Below, piece by piece: positions 27,231 through 36,114 of a stretch of 64,000 bases of DNA (position 1 is the stretch's first letter; the number at the start of each line of letters is the position of its first letter). This DNA is from Verrucomicrobiota bacterium (GTDB lineage: Bacteria > Verrucomicrobiota > Verrucomicrobiia > Limisphaerales > JADLHS01). Both the position numbers and the translations under genes were made by a program. Where the stretch lies: assembly GCA_029573725.1 (NCBI GenBank), contig JAKQDQ010000122.1, forward strand, positions 1 to 64,000, written 5' to 3'. Under the pieces are notes generated by a model. The model saw only the letters and a program-made list of their open reading frames with translations. It did not search any database and had not been told where the DNA came from.

Positions 27231-27730
27231 ATGGTTGGGGGCGGCCTGGTGGTTGGTGGGAGGGTCTGGATCACCCGTTGCGGCAAGCATGAGGTGGATG
27301 CGCTGACATCAGGATTGACCACGCCAGGCGACTCGGCGGAAGCCGCCAGCACTTATGCGGATGCGCATCTGACGGAACGGCTCCGCGCGTCGGTCGTCCG
27401 GTCCGCGGCGTTTACGTTGATGGAATTACTCGTGGCCATCGCGATGATTGCGGTTCTGGCGGCCATGCAGTTGCCGGCGTTGGCCCGGGCCATTCCTCGC
27501 AGGCCCCAACGGCGACCGGAGGTGTCAACCAAGGCGCCGCTTGGTACAAGGTGCATGGCGAAAGCTTTAACTACTTGTTCCATGCCGGACATGTCCAGGC
27601 TCAAAAAGCAGGGGAGATGATCGGGACCGGAACCTTGAACGCGTCTCGGGCGATGTGGACCATTGCCGCCGGCGATTGCAGCGCCGGTCGCCGGAGCGGT
27701 TTGGTGAGTGATGCTTGTAATGACTTTTAA
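27231..27730 (+). pseudogene. Broken prepilin-type (pseudopilin-like) secreted protein gene with internal deletion
   Basis: Two ends of a verrucomicrobial type-II pseudopilin-like protein survive in different frames. The N-terminal piece carries a prepilin peptidase motif, AAFTLMELLVAIAMIAVLAA then MQLPALARA, near 27405-27490. After about 10 residues the similarity stops. From about 27505, in a different + frame, the typical C-terminal end of this family appears: WYKVHGESFNYLFHAGHVQ, then IGTGTLNASRAMWTIAAGD, with that frame ending in TAA at 27728. The usual DG-H motif is changed to AGH. The middle 100 or more residues normally expected are missing. The N-terminal limit is uncertain. Such proteins normally number in the dozens per verrucomicrobial genome. 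Confidence 0.75.
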
Positions 27731-27915
27731 CGACGTGACGTGCGGAGGTGGATGGTTAGGATAACGACAATGAAAGCACCCAGACGAACCAGGATTGAAC
27801 TGGACGCGGTCGCGCGCGGGGATGTGGCCGTCCGGATATGCAGGGTTCGTTTCGTTGCCGTTAAAACAGATTTCGTGACAAACACTCACCCTCTGAACCT
27901 AAGAAACTCAAAATT

Positions 27916-29979
27916 ATGAAAATAAACTCAATCCAACGACGCATCTGCCTTGGCTGGACTGCGCTGTCCCTGGTGGCGGGTGCTGGCACGGCCTGGGCGC
28001 AAATGTCCGTCACCAATGTCATTCAGACGTTCGATGTGGATGACTCAGCCAACCACTGGGGGAATGAATGGGGGCCCGGGCAGGTTGCTTGGGACGGGAA
28101 TGAAGGCCTGGAACCCGGCGCGTTGTTGATTACGACGGTGTTGACCCAGGGGCAGGATACACCGACCACATCCTGGATATGCAAATTTGGCAATCCGTGG
28201 TGGAATGGCGGTGAAACCCTGAACTTTTCCAGTTATGATAATCTGGAATTCGACCTCAAATGGGATAACACCTCGGATTTAACCATTGGCCAGTTTAATG
28301 ATTACAGCACCATTCCGCCTGAGGCGACGAATCAACTGGGGCAGAACATCCTGCGGAGTGGGCAGGGGAGTCTGGGAGGAATCGTGAACTTGGACGTGGC
28401 GTTATGCGGCGGACCAGGCGGACAGATGGCGCCGGTGATTGGGAACATTCCCATCCCTGCGGAAGCGGCGGCGGGTTGGGTGCATATCAAGATTCCCATC
28501 AACAAATCGCAGAGCCAGATTGACGGCGTTACCGGAATCGTTTTTCACAAATGGGTCAATAATAACGGAGCGATTGAGAATGACGCCCAGGCGCGGTTTT
28601 GGATTGATAACGTCATATTAACCGGCACGGAGGCCGAACCGCCGCCGCCCGTGGTGCGGTTGCCTGCGCCAGCGACGAAAGGACTCAACATTTTCACCAG
28701 TGCGGGAGGATTGTATGATCGCCAATCGGTGGTGCTCCGTCAGGATTACGGCTTGAGCTGGGTGGGGCAGGCCACCGCGGAAAATCCGGTCACCTATGCG
28801 TTTACGATCGCCGGTTACCCCAATTCGGTGGATTGCGAAGCGTGGCTGTTCCTGGTGCCCAATCCGGATTATTTGCATAGCGCGCCGGATTGGAACGCGA
28901 CCAACTGCGTCAAAATCCGTTTGCAAGGTTCCGCCACCAACGGGGTGATGCAATTCCAATACAAAGTCAACGAGGATCACCAACAAGCGATGTATTACGG
29001 AGGCGAGGAAGCACGCGGCGCTTACACCAACGCTCCCGGTAGTTGGGATGGAGTCACGCCCAATTATTTGGAATCCGGCTTCCTCGGGCAGGTCACCAGT
29101 GACACGATTCTGGGGCAATGGCAGGTCAAATTTACTTCGGATACCGCCATCACCCTGATCGCTCCCAATGGCGCGACCGCCGCGATGGCGCTGCCCGCAT
29201 ACAACGTGAATTACTTCGCCGAGCAGACGGCCCCCGGATTTTACGTGTATCTCGGATTGCAGGCGAACGATGCGAATGCCTTCAATCAGGCGCTCGTGAT
29301 TGCGGATTTCGCCATCACGGGCACCACCAGTCCGTATTCGGAAAATTTCCTGACGGATACCGAACTGGACACCGCTAACATTTGGAACACCTCGGCCTCG
29401 CCTGCACCCAGTGGAGTGTTCCTGATCACGGATCCGGCGGCCAGTTGGGTGATGTGGACGTTGCCCGATCCCGGCTTCAATCTCCAGATTGCCGGCAACC
29501 TGGCCAATCCCGCCGCCTGGACTGATCCCGTCACCGGGCCGGTCCTTTCGATGAACGGAGTGCGGGCGCAGTTGGTGGCCGGAGACGAGATTCCGGCCGG
29601 CAACGCCGCGTTCTTCCGATTGATCAAGCGAAAGGCCACGCAATTACAGGTGTTGTTACCGGGGGAAACCAATGCTCCCAACACTCCCACAGGCAAGACC
29701 GGCACGCCGGCGCCGGTGTTGTTTGGCGACTTCACCACCGTGACCATCAATGCCGTGGATGACACGTTTCATATCGCTCGCTCCACCACGGGTTCGATTC
29801 ACCTGACCAGTTCCGATCCGTACGCGATTCTCCCGATGGATGCTTCCTTGGTGAATGGAACTTTGGAGCAGGTGATACAATTCGGCAACCTCGGCACCTG
29901 GACGGTGACGGCGACCAATACCTCGTCCGAAACCATGCCGGAAGCGACGAGTTCTGAAGTAAACGTAGTCTCGGAGTGA
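27916..29979 (+). CDS. Large secreted carbohydrate-binding-like protein
   Basis: A 687-residue exported protein with signal peptide (MKINSIQRRICLGWTALSLV, cleaved near AWAQ). Residues about 35-240 form a jelly-roll ending ARFWIDNVILTG, similar in pattern to the N-terminal domain of the next gene (GTFYLDDVQF). Residues about 260-470 are a second beta-rich domain (QDYGLSWVGQAT, IADFAITGT). Residues about 520-600 carry the module FNLQIAGNLANPAAWT...NAAFFRLIKR seen in other secreted proteins of this window. The C-terminus resembles an Ig-like fold. No catalytic motif was recognised; binding of a polysaccharide is the best guess. The ATG is preceded by AACTCAAAATT and no Shine-Dalgarno sequence. 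Confidence 0.75.
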   Translation: MKINSIQRRICLGWTALSLVAGAGTAWAQMSVTNVIQTFDVDDSANHWGNEWGPGQVAWDGNEGLEPGALLITTVLTQGQDTPTTSWICKFGNPWWNGGETLNFSSYDNLEFDLKWDNTSDLTIGQFNDYSTIPPEATNQLGQNILRSGQGSLGGIVNLDVALCGGPGGQMAPVIGNIPIPAEAAAGWVHIKIPINKSQSQIDGVTGIVFHKWVNNNGAIENDAQARFWIDNVILTGTEAEPPPPVVRLPAPATKGLNIFTSAGGLYDRQSVVLRQDYGLSWVGQATAENPVTYAFTIAGYPNSVDCEAWLFLVPNPDYLHSAPDWNATNCVKIRLQGSATNGVMQFQYKVNEDHQQAMYYGGEEARGAYTNAPGSWDGVTPNYLESGFLGQVTSDTILGQWQVKFTSDTAITLIAPNGATAAMALPAYNVNYFAEQTAPGFYVYLGLQANDANAFNQALVIADFAITGTTSPYSENFLTDTELDTANIWNTSASPAPSGVFLITDPAASWVMWTLPDPGFNLQIAGNLANPAAWTDPVTGPVLSMNGVRAQLVAGDEIPAGNAAFFRLIKRKATQLQVLLPGETNAPNTPTGKTGTPAPVLFGDFTTVTINAVDDTFHIARSTTGSIHLTSSDPYAILPMDASLVNGTLEQVIQFGNLGTWTVTATNTSSETMPEATSSEVNVVSE

Positions 29980-30183
29980 GGTTGGATCGGGTTGGGTTGG
30001 ATGGGGCTGGGGCCGTCAAGCGGAGGCGTCCCCGGCCGTTCCTTTGAGAACAGGGTCCAGGCGGCGGCGATATCAAGGAATCGAACTGTTCGTGAGAGGC
30101 AATGGGCGACCGGTCCGACAGCGAATTCACCTTGACCTCGCCGTCAGTCTTGGCGATTCAGGTCAGGATTTAATTTGAGCGTG

Positions 30184-32373
30184 ATGTCATTCAAACCGGA
30201 ATATTTGAAGTTGAAACATGGCTGGCGCGCGGCCGCGGGAGGCTGGCTCGGGCTGTGGCTGGCGACCGTGACTCTGCCCGCCCAGTTGCCGTGGTCCATT
30301 TACACCGACAGTTTGCAAAACGGGTTTCAGGATTGGAGCTGGGCCAGTCGCAGTTTGGACAACTCTTCCCCCGTTCATTCCGGCGCTTTTTCGATTCGTG
30401 TAACGGCCAACGCCTGGCAGGCCGCGTCGTTCTATCATTCGGACTATCATCTCAACGGTTACACGCATTTTTCCTTCTGGGCGCATGGTGGGACGGCGGG
30501 AGGACAACAGTTGCAGGTTTATTTTAGTTATCCCGATGAGTCGGTCGGGCCGACGGTCACGCTTCCGAGTGCGTTGCCTGCGAACGCCTGGCAGCAGTAT
30601 CGGATTCCCTTAAGTTCACTCGGAGCCGTCAACGCCACCAATTTGCATCGGATCAATCTGCGGCTTACGGCGGCGGGTGCGAGCGGAACGTTTTACCTGG
30701 ATGATGTCCAATTTGATCCCGAGCCGGTGCCCGGGCAGGTCAACATCAATGTCGCGACCACCGAAACGATCCGCACCATTGACGCGCGGCACTTTGGCGT
30801 GAACCTCACCATGTGGGACCAGTATTTCGATCCGCCCTACGCCGCCACGACCACGGCGTTGTTGCAAGAACTGGGCGCAACTGCAGTGCGGATGCCGGGC
30901 GGTTCGCTTTCAGATGAGTACCATTGGGCCGCCAATGTCACGTTGAACAACACCTGGCAGTGGGCGGCCTCTTTTTCGGACATGGTCCACGTCACCACCA
31001 ATGTCGGCGCCCAGGCTTTCGTGGTGGTGAATTATGGCAGTGGCACGCCCGAGGAAGCCGCCGCCTGGGTGCGCCACGCCAACGTGACGAATCAACTCGG
31101 TTTCAAATATTGGGAGATTGGCAACGAATGTTACGGCACCTGGGAAACGGATACCAATGCGCTGGCGCACCACGCTTACACCTACGCCGTGCGCGCGGCG
31201 GAATACATGGCCCAAATGAAAGCGGCGGATCCGGGTATTAAAATCGGCGTGGTGGCTGTTCCGGGCGAGGACGCATACGCCAATGGCTACTCGGATCACC
31301 CGGCGCTCAATCCGCGCACCGGAACGACGCATAACGGTTGGACGCCCGTGCTGTTGACGACGTTGAAGGCGCTTGGCGCCACTCCGGATTACTTGATTCA
31401 TCACCACTATCCGGAGTGGACGAATCCAGACAACCCTGGCGGCTCGGCGGTGAGTGATGTGTCGCTCCTGCAATCCACCGGTAATTGGCAGGCCGACGCG
31501 GCGAATCTGCGCCAGCAGATCCAGGATTACTTCGGCAGCGCCGGCACCAACATCGAGCTGGTCGTCACCGAAAACAACAGCGATTCCGGCGCGCAAGGCC
31601 GCCAATCCACCAGTCTGGTCAATGGCGTGTATTACGCCGATAGTTTGGGGCGCTTGTTGCAAACCGAATTTCAAGGCTTCGTCTGGTGGTGCCTGCGGAA
31701 CGGCACGGATCACGGTGGAAATTTTGACAGCTCCCTGTATGGGTGGCGCGACTATGGTGATCTGGGTTTGGTGAACGGCGTGAGTCAGCGGCATCCCACC
31801 TTTTACGCGGCCAAATTGATGCGGCTTTGGGCGCGGCCGGGCGATCGCCTGGTGAGTGCGAGCAGCGATTATCCCTGGCTTGCCGCCTATGCGGCGAGGC
31901 AGGAAAACGGATCGCTGACCTTGCTCGTGTTGAACAAATCCCTGGCCGCGGATTTGACCGGTAACATTTCCCTGGCGGGCTACAACCCGGCGGGTGTCGC
32001 CACGGTGCGGTCCTATGGCATTCCCAATGACGAAGCGGCGCGCACGAACGGACCGGCGGCGGATCAGGATCTCACGACCAACCTTCTGACCGGGGTGAGT
32101 GCGAGCTTTACGCATGAGTTTCCCCGGTTGTCCCTTACGCTGATCACGTTGACCCCGGCCGCCCCGCACCTGGAGGTGGTTTCCGCGAATGTGCCCGGCA
32201 CCTTCCGCTTCCGCGTGAACGGTCAGCCGGGCGGGCGTTACGTCATCCAGTCCTCATCCGATTTGGACCATTGGACGGATCAAGCCACCAATCAGCTCAG
32301 CGGCGGAACCTGGGAAATCACCAATTCCGTCGCGTGGCCGCAACACTACTGGCGCGCCTACTGGCAGCCTTGA
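30184..32373 (+). CDS. Secreted alpha-L-arabinofuranosidase-like glycoside hydrolase with N-terminal CBM
   Basis: A 729-residue secreted enzyme with signal segment (GGWLGLWLATVTLPAQ). An N-terminal jelly-roll CBM-like domain spans about 35-185. The catalytic TIM barrel has the clan GH-A pattern: AVRMPGGSLSDEYHW, the acid/base Glu315 in YWEIGNECYGTWE, a HHHYPEW loop, and the nucleophile Glu463 in LVVTENNSDSG. This fits GH51/GH39-like arabinofuranosidases better than others I know. A beta-sandwich follows. The C-terminus GGRYVIQSSSDLDHWT ending in HYWRAYWQP is the lineage's recurrent module. ATG 30184 is chosen over a TTG nine bases upstream. Substrate identity (arabinan or arabinoxylan) is inferred. 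Confidence 0.82.
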   Translation: MSFKPEYLKLKHGWRAAAGGWLGLWLATVTLPAQLPWSIYTDSLQNGFQDWSWASRSLDNSSPVHSGAFSIRVTANAWQAASFYHSDYHLNGYTHFSFWAHGGTAGGQQLQVYFSYPDESVGPTVTLPSALPANAWQQYRIPLSSLGAVNATNLHRINLRLTAAGASGTFYLDDVQFDPEPVPGQVNINVATTETIRTIDARHFGVNLTMWDQYFDPPYAATTTALLQELGATAVRMPGGSLSDEYHWAANVTLNNTWQWAASFSDMVHVTTNVGAQAFVVVNYGSGTPEEAAAWVRHANVTNQLGFKYWEIGNECYGTWETDTNALAHHAYTYAVRAAEYMAQMKAADPGIKIGVVAVPGEDAYANGYSDHPALNPRTGTTHNGWTPVLLTTLKALGATPDYLIHHHYPEWTNPDNPGGSAVSDVSLLQSTGNWQADAANLRQQIQDYFGSAGTNIELVVTENNSDSGAQGRQSTSLVNGVYYADSLGRLLQTEFQGFVWWCLRNGTDHGGNFDSSLYGWRDYGDLGLVNGVSQRHPTFYAAKLMRLWARPGDRLVSASSDYPWLAAYAARQENGSLTLLVLNKSLAADLTGNISLAGYNPAGVATVRSYGIPNDEAARTNGPAADQDLTTNLLTGVSASFTHEFPRLSLTLITLTPAAPHLEVVSANVPGTFRFRVNGQPGGRYVIQSSSDLDHWTDQATNQLSGGTWEITNSVAWPQHYWRAYWQP

Positions 32374-32493
32374 GTTCGGATCGGGCGTTTGCGCGGCCGC
32401 CGGGAACGGGCGAGCCCGCAGGGGGAAGTTGACCGGGCGGGTGCGGTGGACTTTCAACTTTCAACGGCGCCCTGATTTTTCCATGCTTTCTGC

Positions 32494-33726
32494 GTGGAAA
32501 CTGCCGAGATTGCGGCCCTGTTGATGATCCCGGGTTGGACCGGGATGGGCTTCTTTTTTGCGTTGTCGGAGACTTCGCTGTTCTCGCTCAACAAGTGGCA
32601 GGTGCGCTCGCTGGCGGAGCATCAGGGCCGCCGGGGCGCGCAAGTGGCGCAATTGCTGGAGCACCCGCAGGATTTGCTGGCCACAATGGTTTTGGGCAAC
32701 ACCGTGGCCAACGCGGCGATTCTGGCAATGGGCCTTTGGCTGGGACTGGCCGGGCATTGGCCTCTGTGGCTGGCTTTGGGGGTGGTCCTGGTCCTGGTGT
32801 TGTTCGTGGGGGAAGTCGTGCCGAAAATTCTGGCCGTGCATCGCCCCGAGGTTTGGGCGTGCCGGATCGCCATGCCGCTGTTGGTGGTGCAACGCCTCAC
32901 CCAGCCGCTCCATCGCGTCGCCCAACGCGTGGATCGCGCCATCATCGCAGCCGTCGTCCCCTCGCATGTCCAGCCGCAGCTCGCGTTGACAGATGCGGAT
33001 TACCAGGAGTTGGTGAATTTTGCCTTTCAACAAGGCAACCTGGCCCGCTCGGCGCGGGACATCATCCTGCAAATCGTCAATCTGGATCGTCACACGGTGA
33101 AGGACGTCATGCAACCGCGCACGCGACTGGCCGCGATTCCAGATGATCTTTCGATTGAGGAAATGGTGGCGGCGGCGCGCCGTTTCCATCACCGGCGTCT
33201 GCCCCTGTACGACGAGTCCCCCGACACCATCGTCGGAATTTTGAACACGCGCACCCTGTTGCTGGATCCGAATGCCGATCTCGCGGACGCCATCGAGTTC
33301 CCCTCGTTCGTGCCGGAAACGATGAATTTGCTGCACTTGTTCAAAAGCCTGCAACGGCAGGGGCGCGGCATGGCGATCGTCGTGGATGAGTTTGGCAGCG
33401 TGGCGGGCGTCGTGACCATGAGCGACATCCTGGCGGAGCTGGTGGGCAAGTTTTATCGCGAGGTCGAGACGCCCGGGTTTGTGATGGAGAAATTGGGCGC
33501 GGGGCGCTGGCGGGTGAACGGCACGATGCGCATGGATGATTTTCGTCGTGAATTTCCGGCTCTGCCCGACGTGCCCGGGGTGGAAACGATGGGCGGCTGG
33601 CTGGTGCATCTGCTGGGCGTGGTGCCGGCGGCGACCGAGTCCGTGGTGGTGCGGGGGCTCCAACTCACGGCCAAGACGGTGGATGACCGGCGCGTTCGGG
33701 AGCTTCTTGTCGAGGTGACGAAATAG
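32494..33726 (+). CDS. CNNM/CBS-domain membrane protein (HlyC/CorC family), copy 1
   Basis: A 410-residue protein with an N-terminal CNNM (DUF21) membrane domain of three to four helices (GMGFFFALSETSLFSLN, TMVLGNTVANAAILAMG, VLVLFVGEVVPKILAV). A cytosolic CBS pair follows (VKDVMQPRTRLAAIP, GMAIVVDEFGSVAGVVTM), then a CorC_HlyC domain ending in TKTVDD-like sequence (about 340-410). The family is linked to magnesium or cobalt efflux and resistance. The start is a GTG at 32494, since no in-frame ATG precedes the conserved part. The next homologue starts immediately after its stop codon. Confidence 0.9.
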   Translation: METAEIAALLMIPGWTGMGFFFALSETSLFSLNKWQVRSLAEHQGRRGAQVAQLLEHPQDLLATMVLGNTVANAAILAMGLWLGLAGHWPLWLALGVVLVLVLFVGEVVPKILAVHRPEVWACRIAMPLLVVQRLTQPLHRVAQRVDRAIIAAVVPSHVQPQLALTDADYQELVNFAFQQGNLARSARDIILQIVNLDRHTVKDVMQPRTRLAAIPDDLSIEEMVAAARRFHHRRLPLYDESPDTIVGILNTRTLLLDPNADLADAIEFPSFVPETMNLLHLFKSLQRQGRGMAIVVDEFGSVAGVVTMSDILAELVGKFYREVETPGFVMEKLGAGRWRVNGTMRMDDFRREFPALPDVPGVETMGGWLVHLLGVVPAATESVVVRGLQLTAKTVDDRRVRELLVEVTK

Positions 33727-34716
33727 ATGGAAATCAATCTGCTCAGCCTCATCGGCCTGGCGTTCTGCCTGGGAGTTTCGTTTCTCCTCTCGGGCATGGA
33801 GGCGGGGGTGTTTGCGCTCAGCCGGCTGCGCGTGCGCCGGCTGACCCGCACCGGGGATGTCTCCGCGCGGCTGCTGCATCAGTTTTTGGAAAATCCGGAG
33901 AACTTTCTGTGGACAATCGTGGTGGGCAACACGTTGTTCAATTTTGTCGCCCTCGGCAGTTTTTTCGCGGTGCTGCACCACCGGGTGGCCCTGCGCTCCG
34001 GCTGGTTCTGGTGCTGGTTCCTGGTGGCGGTGCTGGTGTTCTACACGTTCTTCGATTTGCTGCCGAAAATCCTGTTCCGGCTTTACCCCAATCGCCTGTG
34101 CCTGTGGCTGGCGCGGCCGTTTCGCGTGCTGCACATCGGACTGCGCCCCCTGGTGATGTTGGTCGAGTGGGTGGCGCATCAATTGTTGCGGTGGACTGGC
34201 GGCCGCCGGTTTTCCCGGCGTCTCTTCGGCAATCGCGAGGAGCTGCGCGCCGCCACCCAGGAATCGGAGCAGGTGTTCACCTCGGATGAACGCGTGATGA
34301 TCTCGCGGGTGCTGGATTTGGAGAACGTGGCCGTGCGCCAGGTCATGCGGCCCTTGTCCGAGGCCGTGAGCATTTCCGCCGCGGATTCGGTGGTGGAAGC
34401 CCTGGCCGCTTCGCGCGCCAGCGGCTTCACCCGGTTTCCGGTGTGGGCGGAGCGGGACGGCGTCCGGCGCGTTGCCGGAGTGGTGAATGTGGACGACCTG
34501 ATTTACCACACGGACCTCGACGGGCAAACGCCGGTGGGCGCGTGGCTGACGCCCGGGTTGTTTCTGCCGGAGGATATTCGCCTGGACGTCGCGCTGGAAC
34601 GGATGCAACGCGGCGGCCAGCGTCTGGCCATCGTGTTGGGCCCGGACGGCCGGGAAACGGGGATTGTGGGACTGGACGACATCCTGAAAACCATTTTTGG
34701 CGAGGTGCAGTTCTGA
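33727..34716 (+). CDS. CNNM/CBS-domain membrane protein lacking the CorC_HlyC domain, copy 2
   Basis: A 329-residue paralogue of the preceding gene. It keeps the CNNM membrane domain (LSGMEAGVFALSRLRVRRL, TIVVGNTLFNFVALGSFF, VLVFYTFFDLLPKILF) and the CBS pair (VRQVMRPLSEAVSIS, RLAIVLGPDGRETGIVG). It ends right after the second CBS, so the C-terminal CorC_HlyC domain seen in copies 1 and 3 is absent. Its ATG directly follows the TAG of copy 1, and its TGA overlaps the ATG of copy 3 (TGATG), so all three are translated from one message. A shortened subunit in a hetero-oligomer is possible but inferred. Confidence 0.88.
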   Translation: MEINLLSLIGLAFCLGVSFLLSGMEAGVFALSRLRVRRLTRTGDVSARLLHQFLENPENFLWTIVVGNTLFNFVALGSFFAVLHHRVALRSGWFWCWFLVAVLVFYTFFDLLPKILFRLYPNRLCLWLARPFRVLHIGLRPLVMLVEWVAHQLLRWTGGRRFSRRLFGNREELRAATQESEQVFTSDERVMISRVLDLENVAVRQVMRPLSEAVSISAADSVVEALAASRASGFTRFPVWAERDGVRRVAGVVNVDDLIYHTDLDGQTPVGAWLTPGLFLPEDIRLDVALERMQRGGQRLAIVLGPDGRETGIVGLDDILKTIFGEVQF

Positions 34717-36053
34717 TGTCCTGGGAATTGTTCATGGCAATCGCGTTGAAGCTGCTGGCCGTGGTGTTTCTGGTTTTTTTGAACGGCTTTTTCGTGGCCA
34801 CGGAATTCGCCCTGGTGAAGGTGCGGGCCACCCAGATCGAGCCCCTCGCCGCCCGGGGGAACCGGCGCGCGCGAATGGCGTTGCACCTGGTCCGGCATCT
34901 CGACGAATATTTGAGCGCCTGCCAGCTGGGGATCACGCTGGCCAGTCTTGGGCTGGGCTGGATTGGCGAGCCGGTCTTCGCCGAGTTGCTGCGTCCGGTC
35001 TTCCAACTGCTGGACCTGCAGAGCCAGGAGTTGCAGCACACAATTTCCATCGTCGTGGGATTCAGCGTGATCACCTTCCTGCACATCGTGGCCGGGGAAA
35101 TGTCCCCGAAATCCATGGCCATCCGCCGGGCGCTGCCGACGGCGTTGTGGGTGGCTTTTCCCATGCGCTGGTTCTATCTGGTGATGTATCCGTTCATCTG
35201 GTTTTTGAACGAGAGCGCCCTGTGGCTGTTGCGCAGCATCGGTTTGGAACCCGCCCATGAAAGCGAGGGGGTGCAGACGGAGGATGAGCTGCGGCTGGTG
35301 ATCGCCTCGGCGCAACGACAGACCGGCGCGTCACCATTCAGCCGCGCCATTTTGCAAAACGCCATTGACCTGCGGCATCGCGTGGCGCGTGACGTGATGC
35401 GGCCGCGGAAGGAGATCACGGTCCTGGATACGGAGGCGTCCATGGCCGAATGTCTGGGGGTGGCCGAAAAGTCGCGTTACTCCCGTTTTCCATTATGCGA
35501 AGCGGGCAATCTGGACCGCACCCTGGGGGCGGTCCACATCAAGGATCTGTACGCGGCCCGCCTCAAGGCCCGCAGCGGGGCCGATTTGCGCTCCGTGGCG
35601 CGCAAGATTGTTTACATCCCTGAAACGGCCCGTCTGGAGCGGGTGTTGCAGCTGTTCCAGGAACGCCGGCTGCACCTGGCCATCGTGGTGGATGAATACG
35701 GCGGTACCCTGGGGTTGGTGACCATGGAAAACATCGTGGAGGAACTGATCGGCCAGATTCAGGATGAGTTCGACCAGGAGAAACCGCTGTTGGTGGCGGT
35801 GGCGGAAAATGAGTGGGAAGCCGACGGGACATTGCCGCTGCATGAACTGGAGGAACTGGTGGGATGCGATCTGCACACGGAGGGGATTACAACGACGAGC
35901 GGATGGGTGACACACAAGCTGGCCGGATTTGCGAAGGTGGGGGATCGCCTGACGGCCGGCAATTGTGATTTGCGTGTGGAAGCGATGAACGGAACGCTCG
36001 TGAGCCGCCTCCGCGTGACGCGGCAGCCGCTGTCCGACACGGCCGCGCCCTGA
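34716..36053 (+). CDS. CNNM/CBS-domain membrane protein with CorC_HlyC domain, copy 3
   Basis: A 445-residue member, the most canonical of the three. The CNNM domain has FLNGFFVATEFALVKVRATQ, ACQLGITLASLGLGWIGEP and ITFLHIVAGEMSPKSMAIR. The CBS pair is ARDVMRPRKEITVLD and HLAIVVDEYGGTLGLVTME. The CorC_HlyC domain covers about 360-435 (DGTLPLHELEELVGCDL, TTSGWVTHKLAGFAKVGD). The start at 34716 overlaps the stop of copy 2. The frame is open far upstream inside copy 2, but that part is a shadow. It is convergent with the CruF-like gene. Confidence 0.92.
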   Translation: MSWELFMAIALKLLAVVFLVFLNGFFVATEFALVKVRATQIEPLAARGNRRARMALHLVRHLDEYLSACQLGITLASLGLGWIGEPVFAELLRPVFQLLDLQSQELQHTISIVVGFSVITFLHIVAGEMSPKSMAIRRALPTALWVAFPMRWFYLVMYPFIWFLNESALWLLRSIGLEPAHESEGVQTEDELRLVIASAQRQTGASPFSRAILQNAIDLRHRVARDVMRPRKEITVLDTEASMAECLGVAEKSRYSRFPLCEAGNLDRTLGAVHIKDLYAARLKARSGADLRSVARKIVYIPETARLERVLQLFQERRLHLAIVVDEYGGTLGLVTMENIVEELIGQIQDEFDQEKPLLVAVAENEWEADGTLPLHELEELVGCDLHTEGITTTSGWVTHKLAGFAKVGDRLTAGNCDLRVEAMNGTLVSRLRVTRQPLSDTAAP

Positions 36054-36114
36054 GCGGGCCGGGGCCACGGCGTTTCCGGCGGGAGGCGATGCGCCGTCCG
36101 GCGGCTGGAATCTC

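Noticed and set aside
32452-32465. Tandem CTTTCAA CTTTCAA before the first CNNM gene
   Set aside because: Only two copies of seven bases; too short to be called a regulatory repeat.
32461-34608. A 715-residue open frame on the - strand opposite the CNNM genes
   Set aside because: Composition is His/Gln/Arg/Pro-rich and structureless, and the + strand genes have clear domains in coupled order.
34443-34715. N-terminal extension of CNNM copy 3
   Set aside because: It lies in another frame inside copy 2; the ATG at 34716 fits the TGATG coupling and the family N-terminus.
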